Source: an uncultured Halomicronema sp. (lineage in GTDB: Bacteria; Cyanobacteriota; Cyanobacteriia; Phormidesmidales; Phormidesmidaceae). Taken from it: 64,000 nt of DNA. Positions within the stretch are counted from its first letter, which is position 1, and every line of letters begins with the position of its first letter. Shown here piece by piece: positions 30,701 to 38,234 of this stretch. Made by a program: the position numbers and the translations under genes. The notes beneath the pieces were generated by a model. The model was not told the DNA's origin. It searched no databases and worked only from the letters and a program-made list of their open reading frames with translations. The DNA lies in NCBI GenBank assembly GCA_937899725.1, contig CALCCA010000009.1:1-64000 (forward strand), given 5' to 3'.

Positions 30701-30923
30701 GCAGCCAGCCTCGGCTCAACAACAAACAGCTACCAGTCGGCCCCACCACTAGCCCGAGCGTCGCCAGCGAGCGCTCATCCCCTGCAACCACGGCTAGCCA
30801 GTGACCTATGGCGTCAAGCCACGCTAACCCGTCTCCTCCCCCACCCGCCAGCAGCAGCCATAACGGATAAATCACACACAAATAATTCATACGCTGATCA
30901 AGAGATGTCTTAGAGACATTCAC
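27786..30923 (-). CDS. Membrane-bound multi-PAS GGDEF-EAL protein
   Basis: A 1045-residue c-di-GMP signalling protein. Residues about 10-100 contain two or three hydrophobic helices (NYLCVIYPLWLLLAGGG; SLATLGLVVGPTGSCLLL). Four PAS/PAC units follow (about 115-610), each with PAC endings such as GSSSNITARKRAQ and LGIMLDITERKQ. The GGDEF domain has ARLGGDEFVILLEH with an upstream RETD that fits an I-site. The EAL domain begins FEALLRWQHPTRG and keeps ELTESLLVEN, DDFGTGYSSLSYL and EGLETPQQL. Both enzymatic domains look active. The several PAS units suggest redox, light or ligand sensing, but no cofactor Cys/His is obvious. An unusual tandem duplication lies directly upstream. Confidence 0.93.
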   Translation of the reverse strand: MNVSKTSLDQRMNYLCVIYPLWLLLAGGGGDGLAWLDAIGHWLAVVAGDERSLATLGLVVGPTGSCLLLSRGWLPLVLLDLGGMAIALLIYGLPILTRHPAAVVKTAGTVTNSWLQRAMSVAETVYWQEDLKTGKMRCFGKYTATGWQPGSWQTSMAHVFERHVAADDIARARAVRQTALATLREMRLEHRIRLPDQTNLWMLTVGQVMVDAAGDPRYLVGSSSNITARKRAQQSLATSEAQLRLSLDLTQLATWDWHTETNRVRWNDNHFRMLGYEPGEVEPTPQLWHQAVHPDDVARVDEALMTALCNRSEYAMEYRLIRRDGSMCWVLDRGHTQQDEQGVTVRMLGIMLDITERKQMENWLRQSEAVKQQLLEAIPDLLVWMKADGTCLGAVQGSNTKDLFNGRSVGRDQYDMLPAELSRLRRQAVTAALSTGEIQIYEQQVNIEGVVEFEEVRVVQIGEDAVLTMMRNISDRKRAEIALTESERRYRLVTENMTDLVCLHHPDGRYLYLTPSCETLLGYTPQELLDRSPYDFFHVADLKVVNQAHEAVLLEEAVSVVYRMRHKLGHYIWLETLSTPVLDDVGRLIHIQTTSREVTDRVAIEQRLRHIALHDTLTQLPNRLLLIDRLELAIARAQGNAAFQFALLFIDFDRFKVINDSLGHAVGDELLVAIAQALPTLMRETDLVARLGGDEFVILLEHVTGVDEATALAERILTHLQLPVEIQGQQIFMSASIGIVLGGDDYQQPETVIRNADIAMYRAKATGRDGYAIFDPVMHAQVRDRLQLENDLRRALDRQEFVLFYQPVVALETLRIVGFEALLRWQHPTRGLLMPDHFTHVAEESNLMPPLGEWILLTACQQVSQWQAQIAPAAGLYLSVNLSVKQLQPSMLLPQLQQVLAVTQIKPQSLALELTESLLVENIATTSHLLHQLQALGVTISIDDFGTGYSSLSYLHQLPVNALKIDRSFVSPSQPNLRNQTIAESIVGLSNLLGFNAIAEGLETPQQLTWLRSLQCEYGQGFLFAPAVPAAQAEQLLRDNRPFDV

Positions 30924-31824
30924 GGCAAAGATCGACCCAGTGATTAAGCCTTAAAAACCAGGTTCACATTAACGACCCGAATGCACACTTTAGAATTTTC
31001 AATCGCAAGTTACAGACCAAAAAATTAAGCCTTTAAAAACCAGGTTCACATTAACGACCCGAATGCACACCTTAGAGTCCTCAGTCACAAGCTATAGACA
31101 AAACATGAACTGGGTTAATGCTTGTCTGTGGGTCCCAACTCCTGGGTCAGGGAATTGTGATCTGAGAGTACTACTTGAGCCATCTGACTCAAATACAGAG
31201 AAACGCAGACAGTTTCATAAGTAAACGCGATGTTTTCTACAAGGTTCACCAACTATTATTTATCCCAACCCGTTTCAAAATTTCACCAGAAAATCTCGAA
31301 TCTTGGGAAAAATACACAAAATCAAGTATTTTTATTGTTGCGCAATTACCAAAAAAAGAGGTGTGATTTCTAAGAAATAGCAACACTTTTCATAAAAAGA
31401 CTCGAAAACTCAATAGTGGCCATTGACGAGAAACAATGCCAAACGCGTTCCCCTGTTAACAGCAGCTTCCACCTCTATTGATGCCCAACTGCAAGGGCTC
31501 AGCATCAATCAAAAGACAAGACATTGAAAAAATTCAATAGCGGATTTTACTTTTCAGAGTGTAAAAATACTGATACTTGCGTTTTTGGGCAATTCCCAGA
31601 GTCAAGCCTCAATTACAAAAACCAGCTATTGACAAAAGCCAATATCAGGATTTGTCTTTCGATATAGAAAAATACTCATGCTTTTGCTGATGCGTGATCG
31701 CCAGAAAAGCAGCTCTCATCGTCAGAAAATTAATCCGCTTCATCTCAATGTTGACGACGCCAGGGTTGTCTTGGCCGTCGTGGGAAACCGTAGACTAACT
31801 AACAGCAGCCGCATCGAACCCGCA
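30924..31824. other. AT-rich divergent intergenic region with repeats
   Basis: These 900 bases are visibly richer in A+T than the flanking genes. The left third holds a tandem duplication (separate entry). Near the right end ATTGAAAAAATTCAATA (31523) and ATTGACAAAAGCCAATA (31628) are similar units, each followed by about 35 related bases ending AAAAATACT. A 63-codon frame (31175-31366) has no domain and is not called. The amidase promoter should be at the right end. Confidence 0.5.
30943..31099. repeat. Tandem direct repeat, period 81 bases
   Basis: Copy one is 30943-31017 and copy two 31024-31099. The first ~52 bases are nearly identical (ATTAAGCC..AAAAACCAGGTTCACATT..), with one base inserted, and the remainder diverges. 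It sits immediately before the start codon of the membrane GGDEF-EAL gene and lies in its 5' leader or promoter. Confidence 0.85.
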
Positions 31825-33588
31825 ATGAACAGACCCCAACTTTTTGGCCTAGGTATCGGTACCCTCAGTAGCCTCATGATCACGCCCGCCGCGATCGCTG
31901 ACGGTCCGCTGTTTTTGGCCTATCCCCCTGTAGAACATCAGACCAGCAGCGATCGCATCTTTTTGATCGGCACCGGTGACCCCAATCAGCCCGTCTTGGT
32001 CAATGGTGCGCCGATTGCCTACCGCAGCCCAGCCGGGCACTTTGCGCCGACACTGCCCCTGGCCCTGGGGGAAAACACCTTGACACTGACTCAAGGAGAC
32101 GACAGCATCACCGTCAACGTGACCCGCGTGCCGGGCGTGCCTGTCGTATCGCCAGAACTGGGCTTCGTGGTGGAATCTTTGACCCCGCAAGTCGCCATGA
32201 CCCGGCCAGCCGGAGAGCTGGTGTGCTTTAGCGCGATCGCCCTACCCGATGCGGCGATTGCGGTGACCTGGGGCAGCGACACCATTGATCTCGCCCCCGT
32301 GGGTGAGACGGTAACCCTGCCCCCCAACTCAGCCGTGCTCACCTCTGACAATCAGCCCATTGCCCTCACCACCACCGCCTACGAAGGCTGCACGGTGATG
32401 CCCGCCACTGGCCCTGGCGGCCCTCCGACGTATACATTGGCCATCAATGGCGACGTGATCACCCAAACGCTGCCCGTCACCATTTCTCGTCAGCCTCTGC
32501 TCCCCTTTAGCGTTGCCACCGTGACAGCCGCATCGGGGGTGGCGCGCACCGGCCCCAGCACCAGCTATTCTCGTCTGACGCCGTTGCCCCAAGGCACTCG
32601 CGCCACCATCACCGGCACCGAGGGAGACTGGCTCCGCCTCGACTACGGCGGCTGGATTCGCGCCACCGAAACCAGCGTTGACACCACTGCCGCACCCGCC
32701 AAATCCATCATTCGCAGCGTCACCTCCGAGCAAATTCCCGGCTGGACGGAGGTCCGCTTTCCGCTGCAGACTCCCGTCCCCATCAGCATTGACCAAACCG
32801 CCGACACCCTGACGCTCACGCTGCACAACACCACCCCGCAAACCGACACGATCTACTTCGATGCCGACCCGGTGGTAGAACGTCTGGACTGGCAACCGCT
32901 CTTGCCCGATCGCGCCCAATATCGCTTGCAGTTTCGGGGGCAGCAGTGGGGCTACAAAACCCGCTACGAAGGCACCACGCTGGTGTTGTCGCTCAAACAT
33001 GCGCCGACGCTAGCCGAGAATTCTCTCACGGGCAGCACGATTCTGCTCGACCCCGGTCACGGTAGCGTCAACGACCTCGGCGCCCGCGGCCCCACCGGCT
33101 ATCCCGAAAAGGATGTGAATCTGGTGGTCTCGCAGCTGCTGCGCGACGAGCTAGAGGCGAGAGGAGCCACCGTCGTCATGACGCGCGAGGGTGATGATGA
33201 TCTATTCCCCCGCGATCGCGTTGACATCATCAACCAGGTGGAGCCGACGCTGGCCCTCAGCGTTCACTACAATGCGTTGCCGGATGCCGGTGACGCCCTC
33301 AACACCGCTGGCGTTGGCATGTTTTGGTACAACGCCCAGGCCCATGACCTCTCGGAATTTCTACACGACTATCTCGTCCGCGAACTCGATCGCCCGTCCT
33401 ACGGCGTGTATTGGAACAATCTTGCCCTCACCCGCCCCACCGTCGCCCCCTCAGTGCTGTTGGAGCTGGGCTTCATGATCAACCCCGATGAATTTGAGTG
33501 GATCGTCGATCCCGATGCCCAGGCAGAGCTCGCGGCCGGACTCGCTGATGCGATCGCCCTCTGGCTGCAGCAAGCGGCCAACGAGTAA
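31825..33588 (+). CDS. N-acetylmuramoyl-L-alanine amidase (Amidase_3) with SH3-like domain
   Basis: A secreted peptidoglycan amidase that should cut the bond between muramic acid and the stem peptide. With the ATG at 31825 the product opens with a signal peptide (MNRPQLFGLGIGTLSSLMITPAAIADG); the frame runs open upstream to 31678 but gives a less likely N-terminus. After beta-rich segments (about 25-230) comes a bacterial SH3 domain (about 235-290, SGVARTGPSTSYSRLTPLPQGTRATITG). A short AMIN-like region precedes the catalytic Amidase_3 domain at the C-terminus (about 410-585). Zinc ligands are visible in LLDPGHGS, YPEKDVNL and SVHYN, with the catalytic Glu in LLELGFM. The likely role is cell separation or wall remodelling. 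Confidence 0.91.
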   Translation: MNRPQLFGLGIGTLSSLMITPAAIADGPLFLAYPPVEHQTSSDRIFLIGTGDPNQPVLVNGAPIAYRSPAGHFAPTLPLALGENTLTLTQGDDSITVNVTRVPGVPVVSPELGFVVESLTPQVAMTRPAGELVCFSAIALPDAAIAVTWGSDTIDLAPVGETVTLPPNSAVLTSDNQPIALTTTAYEGCTVMPATGPGGPPTYTLAINGDVITQTLPVTISRQPLLPFSVATVTAASGVARTGPSTSYSRLTPLPQGTRATITGTEGDWLRLDYGGWIRATETSVDTTAAPAKSIIRSVTSEQIPGWTEVRFPLQTPVPISIDQTADTLTLTLHNTTPQTDTIYFDADPVVERLDWQPLLPDRAQYRLQFRGQQWGYKTRYEGTTLVLSLKHAPTLAENSLTGSTILLDPGHGSVNDLGARGPTGYPEKDVNLVVSQLLRDELEARGATVVMTREGDDDLFPRDRVDIINQVEPTLALSVHYNALPDAGDALNTAGVGMFWYNAQAHDLSEFLHDYLVRELDRPSYGVYWNNLALTRPTVAPSVLLELGFMINPDEFEWIVDPDAQAELAAGLADAIALWLQQAANE

Positions 33589-33679
33589 TGATCAATTTGC
33601 AAAAGCTGGAATTTGCGGGAAAATAGCCTTCCTAATTATCGAGGTTTGGTAATGCTCACCCCACCCGCGCCTCGGTGGC

Positions 33680-33988
33680 CTAACGCTCTGACTCACGGGT
33701 GAGATTTTCTGGATGACTGCCCAAACAATTGCGCCTTTTAATCTGCCAGCAGCGCTCAATCAGCCAGCGTGGATCTTCTTCTAACGGCGATCGCACGCAC
33801 AGGTTGGGATGGTTGTTGACAAATTCTTGGTAGCAGGTTTGCCAGCACTGCTCTAAAAAAGCATTGTTCAAACAGCGCTGAGCGTGACGATGACAACAAT
33901 GCTGCCAATACTGCCAAGGGTTTAAGACCGCTGGGCGATCGCGATCCCAAAGCGGCTGATTGAGATAAGACCAGAGGGGAAAACGCAT
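33680..33988 (-). CDS. Small Cys/Trp/His-rich protein, unknown function
   Basis: A 102-residue protein, MRFPLWSYLNQPLWDRD at the start and with WQYWQHCCHRHAQRC, LEQCWQTCYQEFVNNHPNL and WLIERCWQIKRRNC further on. The composition is unusual (many Trp, Cys, His, Gln), but the spaced hydrophobic pattern looks like a real helical protein. A metal site is possible, although the Cys spacing fits no motif I know. It lies alone in a gap between convergent neighbours. I think it is real, based on the regular helical pattern and lack of a competing frame, but the family is not recognised. Confidence 0.55.
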   Translation of the reverse strand: MRFPLWSYLNQPLWDRDRPAVLNPWQYWQHCCHRHAQRCLNNAFLEQCWQTCYQEFVNNHPNLCVRSPLEEDPRWLIERCWQIKRRNCLGSHPENLTRESER

Positions 33989-34100
33989 GATGACACCATC
34001 TGTATAGCGCTAATGCACGGGTTGGCAGAATGCGGATGCACTTGTCAGTCAAGCCAATTTCAGTGTGGCAGACAACTATCCATTTAAAGGAAAATTTCAG

Positions 34101-34769
34101 CTATTCTGCATCTTTGCAAAACTCTAGCAAGCCTTGACAGCTGTTGACGTAACTCACGATGCCTGCAATCAAATCGTCGCTGAGCCAGACACTTTTGGGC
34201 AAGGCAGTTTTGGTCACAAAGCTTTTCAGTTTTAGGTAATCGGCATATTCGTGCTCGGCATGCTCTTTATAGCCCTGAGGCATTGATTTAAGCTTTTCAT
34301 CCTCACTGAGCGCTAATCCGGCGGCATCGAGAGCCGCCAGCACCTGAGCAAACTGCTGAGGTGCTTCAAGAATGCGATCGCGGATGGGACCAAGTTCAGT
34401 CGCCTTGAGCTGATAAAATCCGCAGGCCATCATGCCGCCCGTCGCATCGAGATGGAGATAAAAGACCCCCTCTTTTTCTGACTTCGTGCCCGACGGGGTG
34501 AGCAGACCGCTCACATGAGTGCTGTAGGGAGATTTATCTTTAGAAAATCGGATATCGCGATGCTGACGAAACATCGTTTTGGCGCTACCCGAAAGCGGTG
34601 TTTCGGTATCTTCCAGCCGCTCTGAAGCCAACTCCAGAATGCGCGCAAACGGCTCTCTCAGATAATTCTCAAAGTCTTGCTTGTGATCTGCGTACCAGGC
34701 CTTGTCGTTGTTCTCTGTCAAACCTTCCAACAGTTCAAAAGATTTTTGGGTAAACGTATAGTCGCTCAT
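34101..34769 (-). CDS. DUF2461 family protein
   Basis: The 222-residue protein fits the DUF2461 (TIGR02453) family from the opening FTQKSFELLEGLTENNDKAWYADHKQDFE, the middle FRQHRDIRFSKDKSPYSTHV and the following GVFYLHLDATGGMMACGFY. The family is widespread in bacteria and has no assigned activity. There is no signal peptide or membrane segment. It is on the minus strand 100 bases after the RND pump gene. The two may share a transcript, but the 34770-34869 gap shows no strong terminator to settle this. Confidence 0.87.
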   Translation of the reverse strand: MSDYTFTQKSFELLEGLTENNDKAWYADHKQDFENYLREPFARILELASERLEDTETPLSGSAKTMFRQHRDIRFSKDKSPYSTHVSGLLTPSGTKSEKEGVFYLHLDATGGMMACGFYQLKATELGPIRDRILEAPQQFAQVLAALDAAGLALSEDEKLKSMPQGYKEHAEHEYADYLKLKSFVTKTALPKSVWLSDDLIAGIVSYVNSCQGLLEFCKDAE

Positions 34770-34869
34770 CGTTTTGCCTAAATTTCAGTCTCTAACGTGT
34801 TCAAACACATTTATAAATCCCTTACCCCCTTGCCCACCTGTCCTCCAACTACCGGCAATCATCTTTGAC

Positions 34870-37800
34870 CTAGCTCCCCACGCCTTGCGGAGTTGACAAC
34901 GCTTCAGGCTGTTCCGGATCGGCATCTATTGGCGGATCTTGCCGTTTGGGCTGACGACGACGCAGCATCAGATAAGCTGCCGGGGTGAAATAGAGGGCCA
35001 AAAAAGGAGAACCGCCGATGCCGCCCGCGATCGCGATCGCCAACGGCTGCCAAAACGGGTCGCCGCCTGTCAACAGCGGCACAAAGCCCACGATGGTGGT
35101 GATGGTAGTGGTCAACACGTGGCGCGTAGCTCTGATCACCACATCTTGCACGGCCTGACGATTGCCCTGGCGCGCCAACGGATTTTCATTAATGGCGGAC
35201 AGCACGATAATGCTGCCGTTGATGGCAATGCCGATCAGGCCCATGGTGCCAACAATGGCCATAAAGCCCAGTACTGAACCAAAAAACCAGAGCGAAAACA
35301 GCGCCATCCCCACGGAACCGATGCCCACCGCCGCGACAATACCCGCTGAGCGAAAGCTGCGGAGCGAAAGCACTAGCGCCGTCCCCATGACGAGAAACAG
35401 CAGCCCCACGTAGGCAAGCAAATCGCCAGTGGCATCACCGCTTTCGGCCTGCTCACCGCCGATTTCAGTGGTATAGCCCGGCGGCAGCTCAAAGCCCGGC
35501 GCTGCCATCGCGGCTTGAAAGTCTCCCAGCACTTGCGAAGGCAGTACTCCAGCCGTGATAAACGCCTGCACCGTATTCACGCGCTGCTCATTGCGACGAG
35601 TAATCTGCGAGAGCTGAGGCACGAGTTCAAACTCGCCGATCGCCGAGAGCGATCGAAACTCATCGGCCGGCAGCTGACCCGCTTGACCCGGCTGTAGGTT
35701 GAGGGACGCCACCTGCGATAAATCACCGCGATTATCGTTAGAAATTTGGACCCGCACCGGCAGATTTTCCGTGGATTCTAAAATGGAGCCGCCGATCGCC
35801 CCTTCTAGACTGGCTTCTAACTGTTGAGCCACCTCGGCGTTAGAGAGCCCGGCCAGCTGCGCCTGTTCTTCATCGACTTGCAGCGCCAGTTTCGGCACGG
35901 TCGCCGTCAAGTCATCACGGACGTGGGTAACATCGGGAATTGTGGTCAAAATTTCGCGGATTTCTGCCCCCAGCTCTCGCAGCACCTCAATATTCGGGCC
36001 ATAGATTCTTAACTCTACGGGCGCCTCAAACGGCGGGCCTTGCTCTAACTGGCGCACCAGCACTCGCGCCTCGGGCAGCGCCGTATCCATCTCTGCCTGC
36101 AGGGTTTGAATCAGCGTATTGATCTCGTCGCCTGACGTGAGCTGCACCATCGCCTGGGCATAGTAGGGCGAGTTTTCACGACTGCTGGGGATGTTGTAGT
36201 AAAACTTGGGAGCACTTTCCCCCACAAACCAGTGCACCTGCTCCACCTGGTCATGCGCCAGCAGCAGATCGCGAGCCTGCATCACCGCCGCTTGGGAATG
36301 GGCGATCGCCGTTTGGTTGGCGAACTCGACCTCAATCTGAAACTGATCGCGCTTCAGCGACGGAAAGAACTGGTTTTCTAAGCCGCCCACCTGAATGAAG
36401 CCCACCACCGGCAGCACCATGGTCAGCACGACGCCAAAAACCGGCTTGGCCGTAATTCGCTGCAGCGTCCAGCGATAGAGACCACCCAGGCGCCGCGAAG
36501 ACACCCCATCATTCCACCAGGCACCGTCTTTCATCAGCCCACGAAAGCCATACTCAAACAGGTTCTGCGGCCGCCGCTGTCGGACTGCCTGAATATCCGC
36601 CTCGCTGTGACCGAGAAAGCGCCCCGTCAGCGCCGCAATCACCGTCAACGACAGCAGCAGCGAAGAGACCAACGACAAAATCACCGTCAGCGCAATGGAG
36701 CCGACAAATTCCCCCGCGCCCCCCGGCAACAGCGCAATTGGCAAAAACGTCAGCACCGTCGTCAGCGTCGAGGCAAACAGCGGCGCTTGCAAATACTTCA
36801 CCGTATCGACCACTGCCTGCTCGGGCGGCACGCCCTGCTTCAGCTCCGCCTGAATTTCATCAACTGCCACTACGGCGTTATCGATTAACAAACCCAGGGC
36901 GATAATCAGCCCCGTCACCGACATCTGGTGAATGGGGATGCCGATGAGGGTCATCAGCCCCATCACAGCGCAAACCGTCAGCGGCAAGGCCGTGCCCACG
37001 ACGAGCGACGAGCGCCAGCCCATGCCAAAAAACGTCACGATCACTACCAGCAGTGCCGCAAACAATAAGTTGGAGATCAGCTTGTTGAAGCGAGTGCTGA
37101 CATATTCGCTCTGGTCAAAAATCACCTCCAGCGCTACACCACCTGGGAGCTGGCGGCGAAAGTCCTCCACCTGCTGCCAGGCCCCCTTGGCCCACCGATC
37201 AACGCGCTCTCCCGAAGACATCAGAATCCCCAGAGCGATCGCTGGTTTACCATTCACAATCGCCAGATCCGTCACCGGCTCGCGAATGCCGCGCGTCACC
37301 TCGGCCACGTCCCCGAGCCGCGCAAACTGCCCGCCCCCAGCGCGAATCGGAATTTGCCGAATCTGGTCGAGAGAATTCAGCTCGCTATCGACCTCGATCG
37401 CCAGGGTTTCATTGGCATTCCGCAGTTGCCCAGCAGTTACCTTGGCATCACTACTGCTTACCTGTTGCGCCAGCTGTTGCGCATCGAGCCCCACCGCTGC
37501 GAGATCTGGCGCCCTGATCGCCACCTTGATTTCTTCATCAGGCAGACCAAATTCTTCCACCGCTTCAGTTCCAGGAACGCCGCGCATCTGAATCTGCAGC
37601 GCTTCACCAAAGCGCCGCAGGATCGCGTAGTTGGGCTCGCTGTCTTGCTCCCACACCAGAGCCGCAATCATCGAATAGGCCCGCGTCTCAGTTTCCTCGA
37701 GCGCCGATGCTAAGGCCCCCGGCGGAAACAGCAGGTTGGCGTCTTCCATTTTGTTACGCACCTCAGACCAAATTGGTTCAGCCTCGACGACGGCATCCTG

Positions 37801-38079
37801 CAGCTCCACCGCCACGCTAGAAAAGCCAACCCGCGAGGTTGAGGTTAGCGTTTTCACTTCCTCAATCTCAGAAATCTCTGATTCCAACACTTCGGTCACC
37901 AAGGCTTCAACCCGCTCGGCGCTAGCCCCCGGAAAACGGGTGGTCACCACTGCCACCCGCGCTACTTGGGTCGGATCTTCCTGACGGGGCAGGGCTTGAA
38001 AGGCAGAGACACCCCAAAGCAACAAAATAATGATGCTGAGAATCAAGAGTCGGACGTTACGAAAAAAGGGACGTGCCAT
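34870..38079 (-). CDS. RND efflux transporter permease
   Basis: A 1069-residue inner-membrane proton-driven pump of the AcrB/HAE family, exporting drugs, lipids or metabolites together with its adaptor. The opening FFRNVRLLILSIIILLLWGVSAFQALPRQEDP and the two large periplasmic loops with 12 membrane helices fit the family. In helix 4 the proton-relay motif reads LGLLIDNAVVAVDEI: the first Asp of the AcrB DD pair is kept and the second is Asn, as in several other RND subgroups. It lies 155 bases downstream of the adaptor gene on the same strand. No outer-membrane TolC gene is in the window. Expression is probably controlled by the divergent TetR gene. Confidence 0.94.
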   Translation of the reverse strand: MARPFFRNVRLLILSIIILLLWGVSAFQALPRQEDPTQVARVAVVTTRFPGASAERVEALVTEVLESEISEIEEVKTLTSTSRVGFSSVAVELQDAVVEAEPIWSEVRNKMEDANLLFPPGALASALEETETRAYSMIAALVWEQDSEPNYAILRRFGEALQIQMRGVPGTEAVEEFGLPDEEIKVAIRAPDLAAVGLDAQQLAQQVSSSDAKVTAGQLRNANETLAIEVDSELNSLDQIRQIPIRAGGGQFARLGDVAEVTRGIREPVTDLAIVNGKPAIALGILMSSGERVDRWAKGAWQQVEDFRRQLPGGVALEVIFDQSEYVSTRFNKLISNLLFAALLVVIVTFFGMGWRSSLVVGTALPLTVCAVMGLMTLIGIPIHQMSVTGLIIALGLLIDNAVVAVDEIQAELKQGVPPEQAVVDTVKYLQAPLFASTLTTVLTFLPIALLPGGAGEFVGSIALTVILSLVSSLLLSLTVIAALTGRFLGHSEADIQAVRQRRPQNLFEYGFRGLMKDGAWWNDGVSSRRLGGLYRWTLQRITAKPVFGVVLTMVLPVVGFIQVGGLENQFFPSLKRDQFQIEVEFANQTAIAHSQAAVMQARDLLLAHDQVEQVHWFVGESAPKFYYNIPSSRENSPYYAQAMVQLTSGDEINTLIQTLQAEMDTALPEARVLVRQLEQGPPFEAPVELRIYGPNIEVLRELGAEIREILTTIPDVTHVRDDLTATVPKLALQVDEEQAQLAGLSNAEVAQQLEASLEGAIGGSILESTENLPVRVQISNDNRGDLSQVASLNLQPGQAGQLPADEFRSLSAIGEFELVPQLSQITRRNEQRVNTVQAFITAGVLPSQVLGDFQAAMAAPGFELPPGYTTEIGGEQAESGDATGDLLAYVGLLFLVMGTALVLSLRSFRSAGIVAAVGIGSVGMALFSLWFFGSVLGFMAIVGTMGLIGIAINGSIIVLSAINENPLARQGNRQAVQDVVIRATRHVLTTTITTIVGFVPLLTGGDPFWQPLAIAIAGGIGGSPFLALYFTPAAYLMLRRRQPKRQDPPIDADPEQPEALSTPQGVGS

Positions 38080-38234
38080 TGCGGAAAGCCTTCGCTCTGC
38101 GGGTTTACTTCAAGACAGGGGACAGCGAACGGGTGAGACCCGCTCAATCACGAGAGATGCTCAGAAAATCGGTGACGATGTTCTCTGATGGGGAAACTTG
38201 AGAGGCGATCGCGGCAGCCCAGTTTAGGCAGCCA

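Noticed and set aside
31175-31366. 63-codon plus-strand frame in the AT-rich gap
   Set aside because: Frames of this length are expected in such DNA, and no domain or start signal supports it.
32329-33000. Long antisense open frame (223 codons) inside the amidase gene
   Set aside because: It is on the opposite strand to a gene with clear signal peptide, SH3 and catalytic motifs. The translation is low-complexity Gly/Gln-rich, without any domain.
36932-37591. Open frame of 219 codons antisense to the RND pump
   Set aside because: The Ser/Thr/Pro-rich translation is typical of the reverse complement of a GC-rich gene; the RND frame has unmistakable family motifs.
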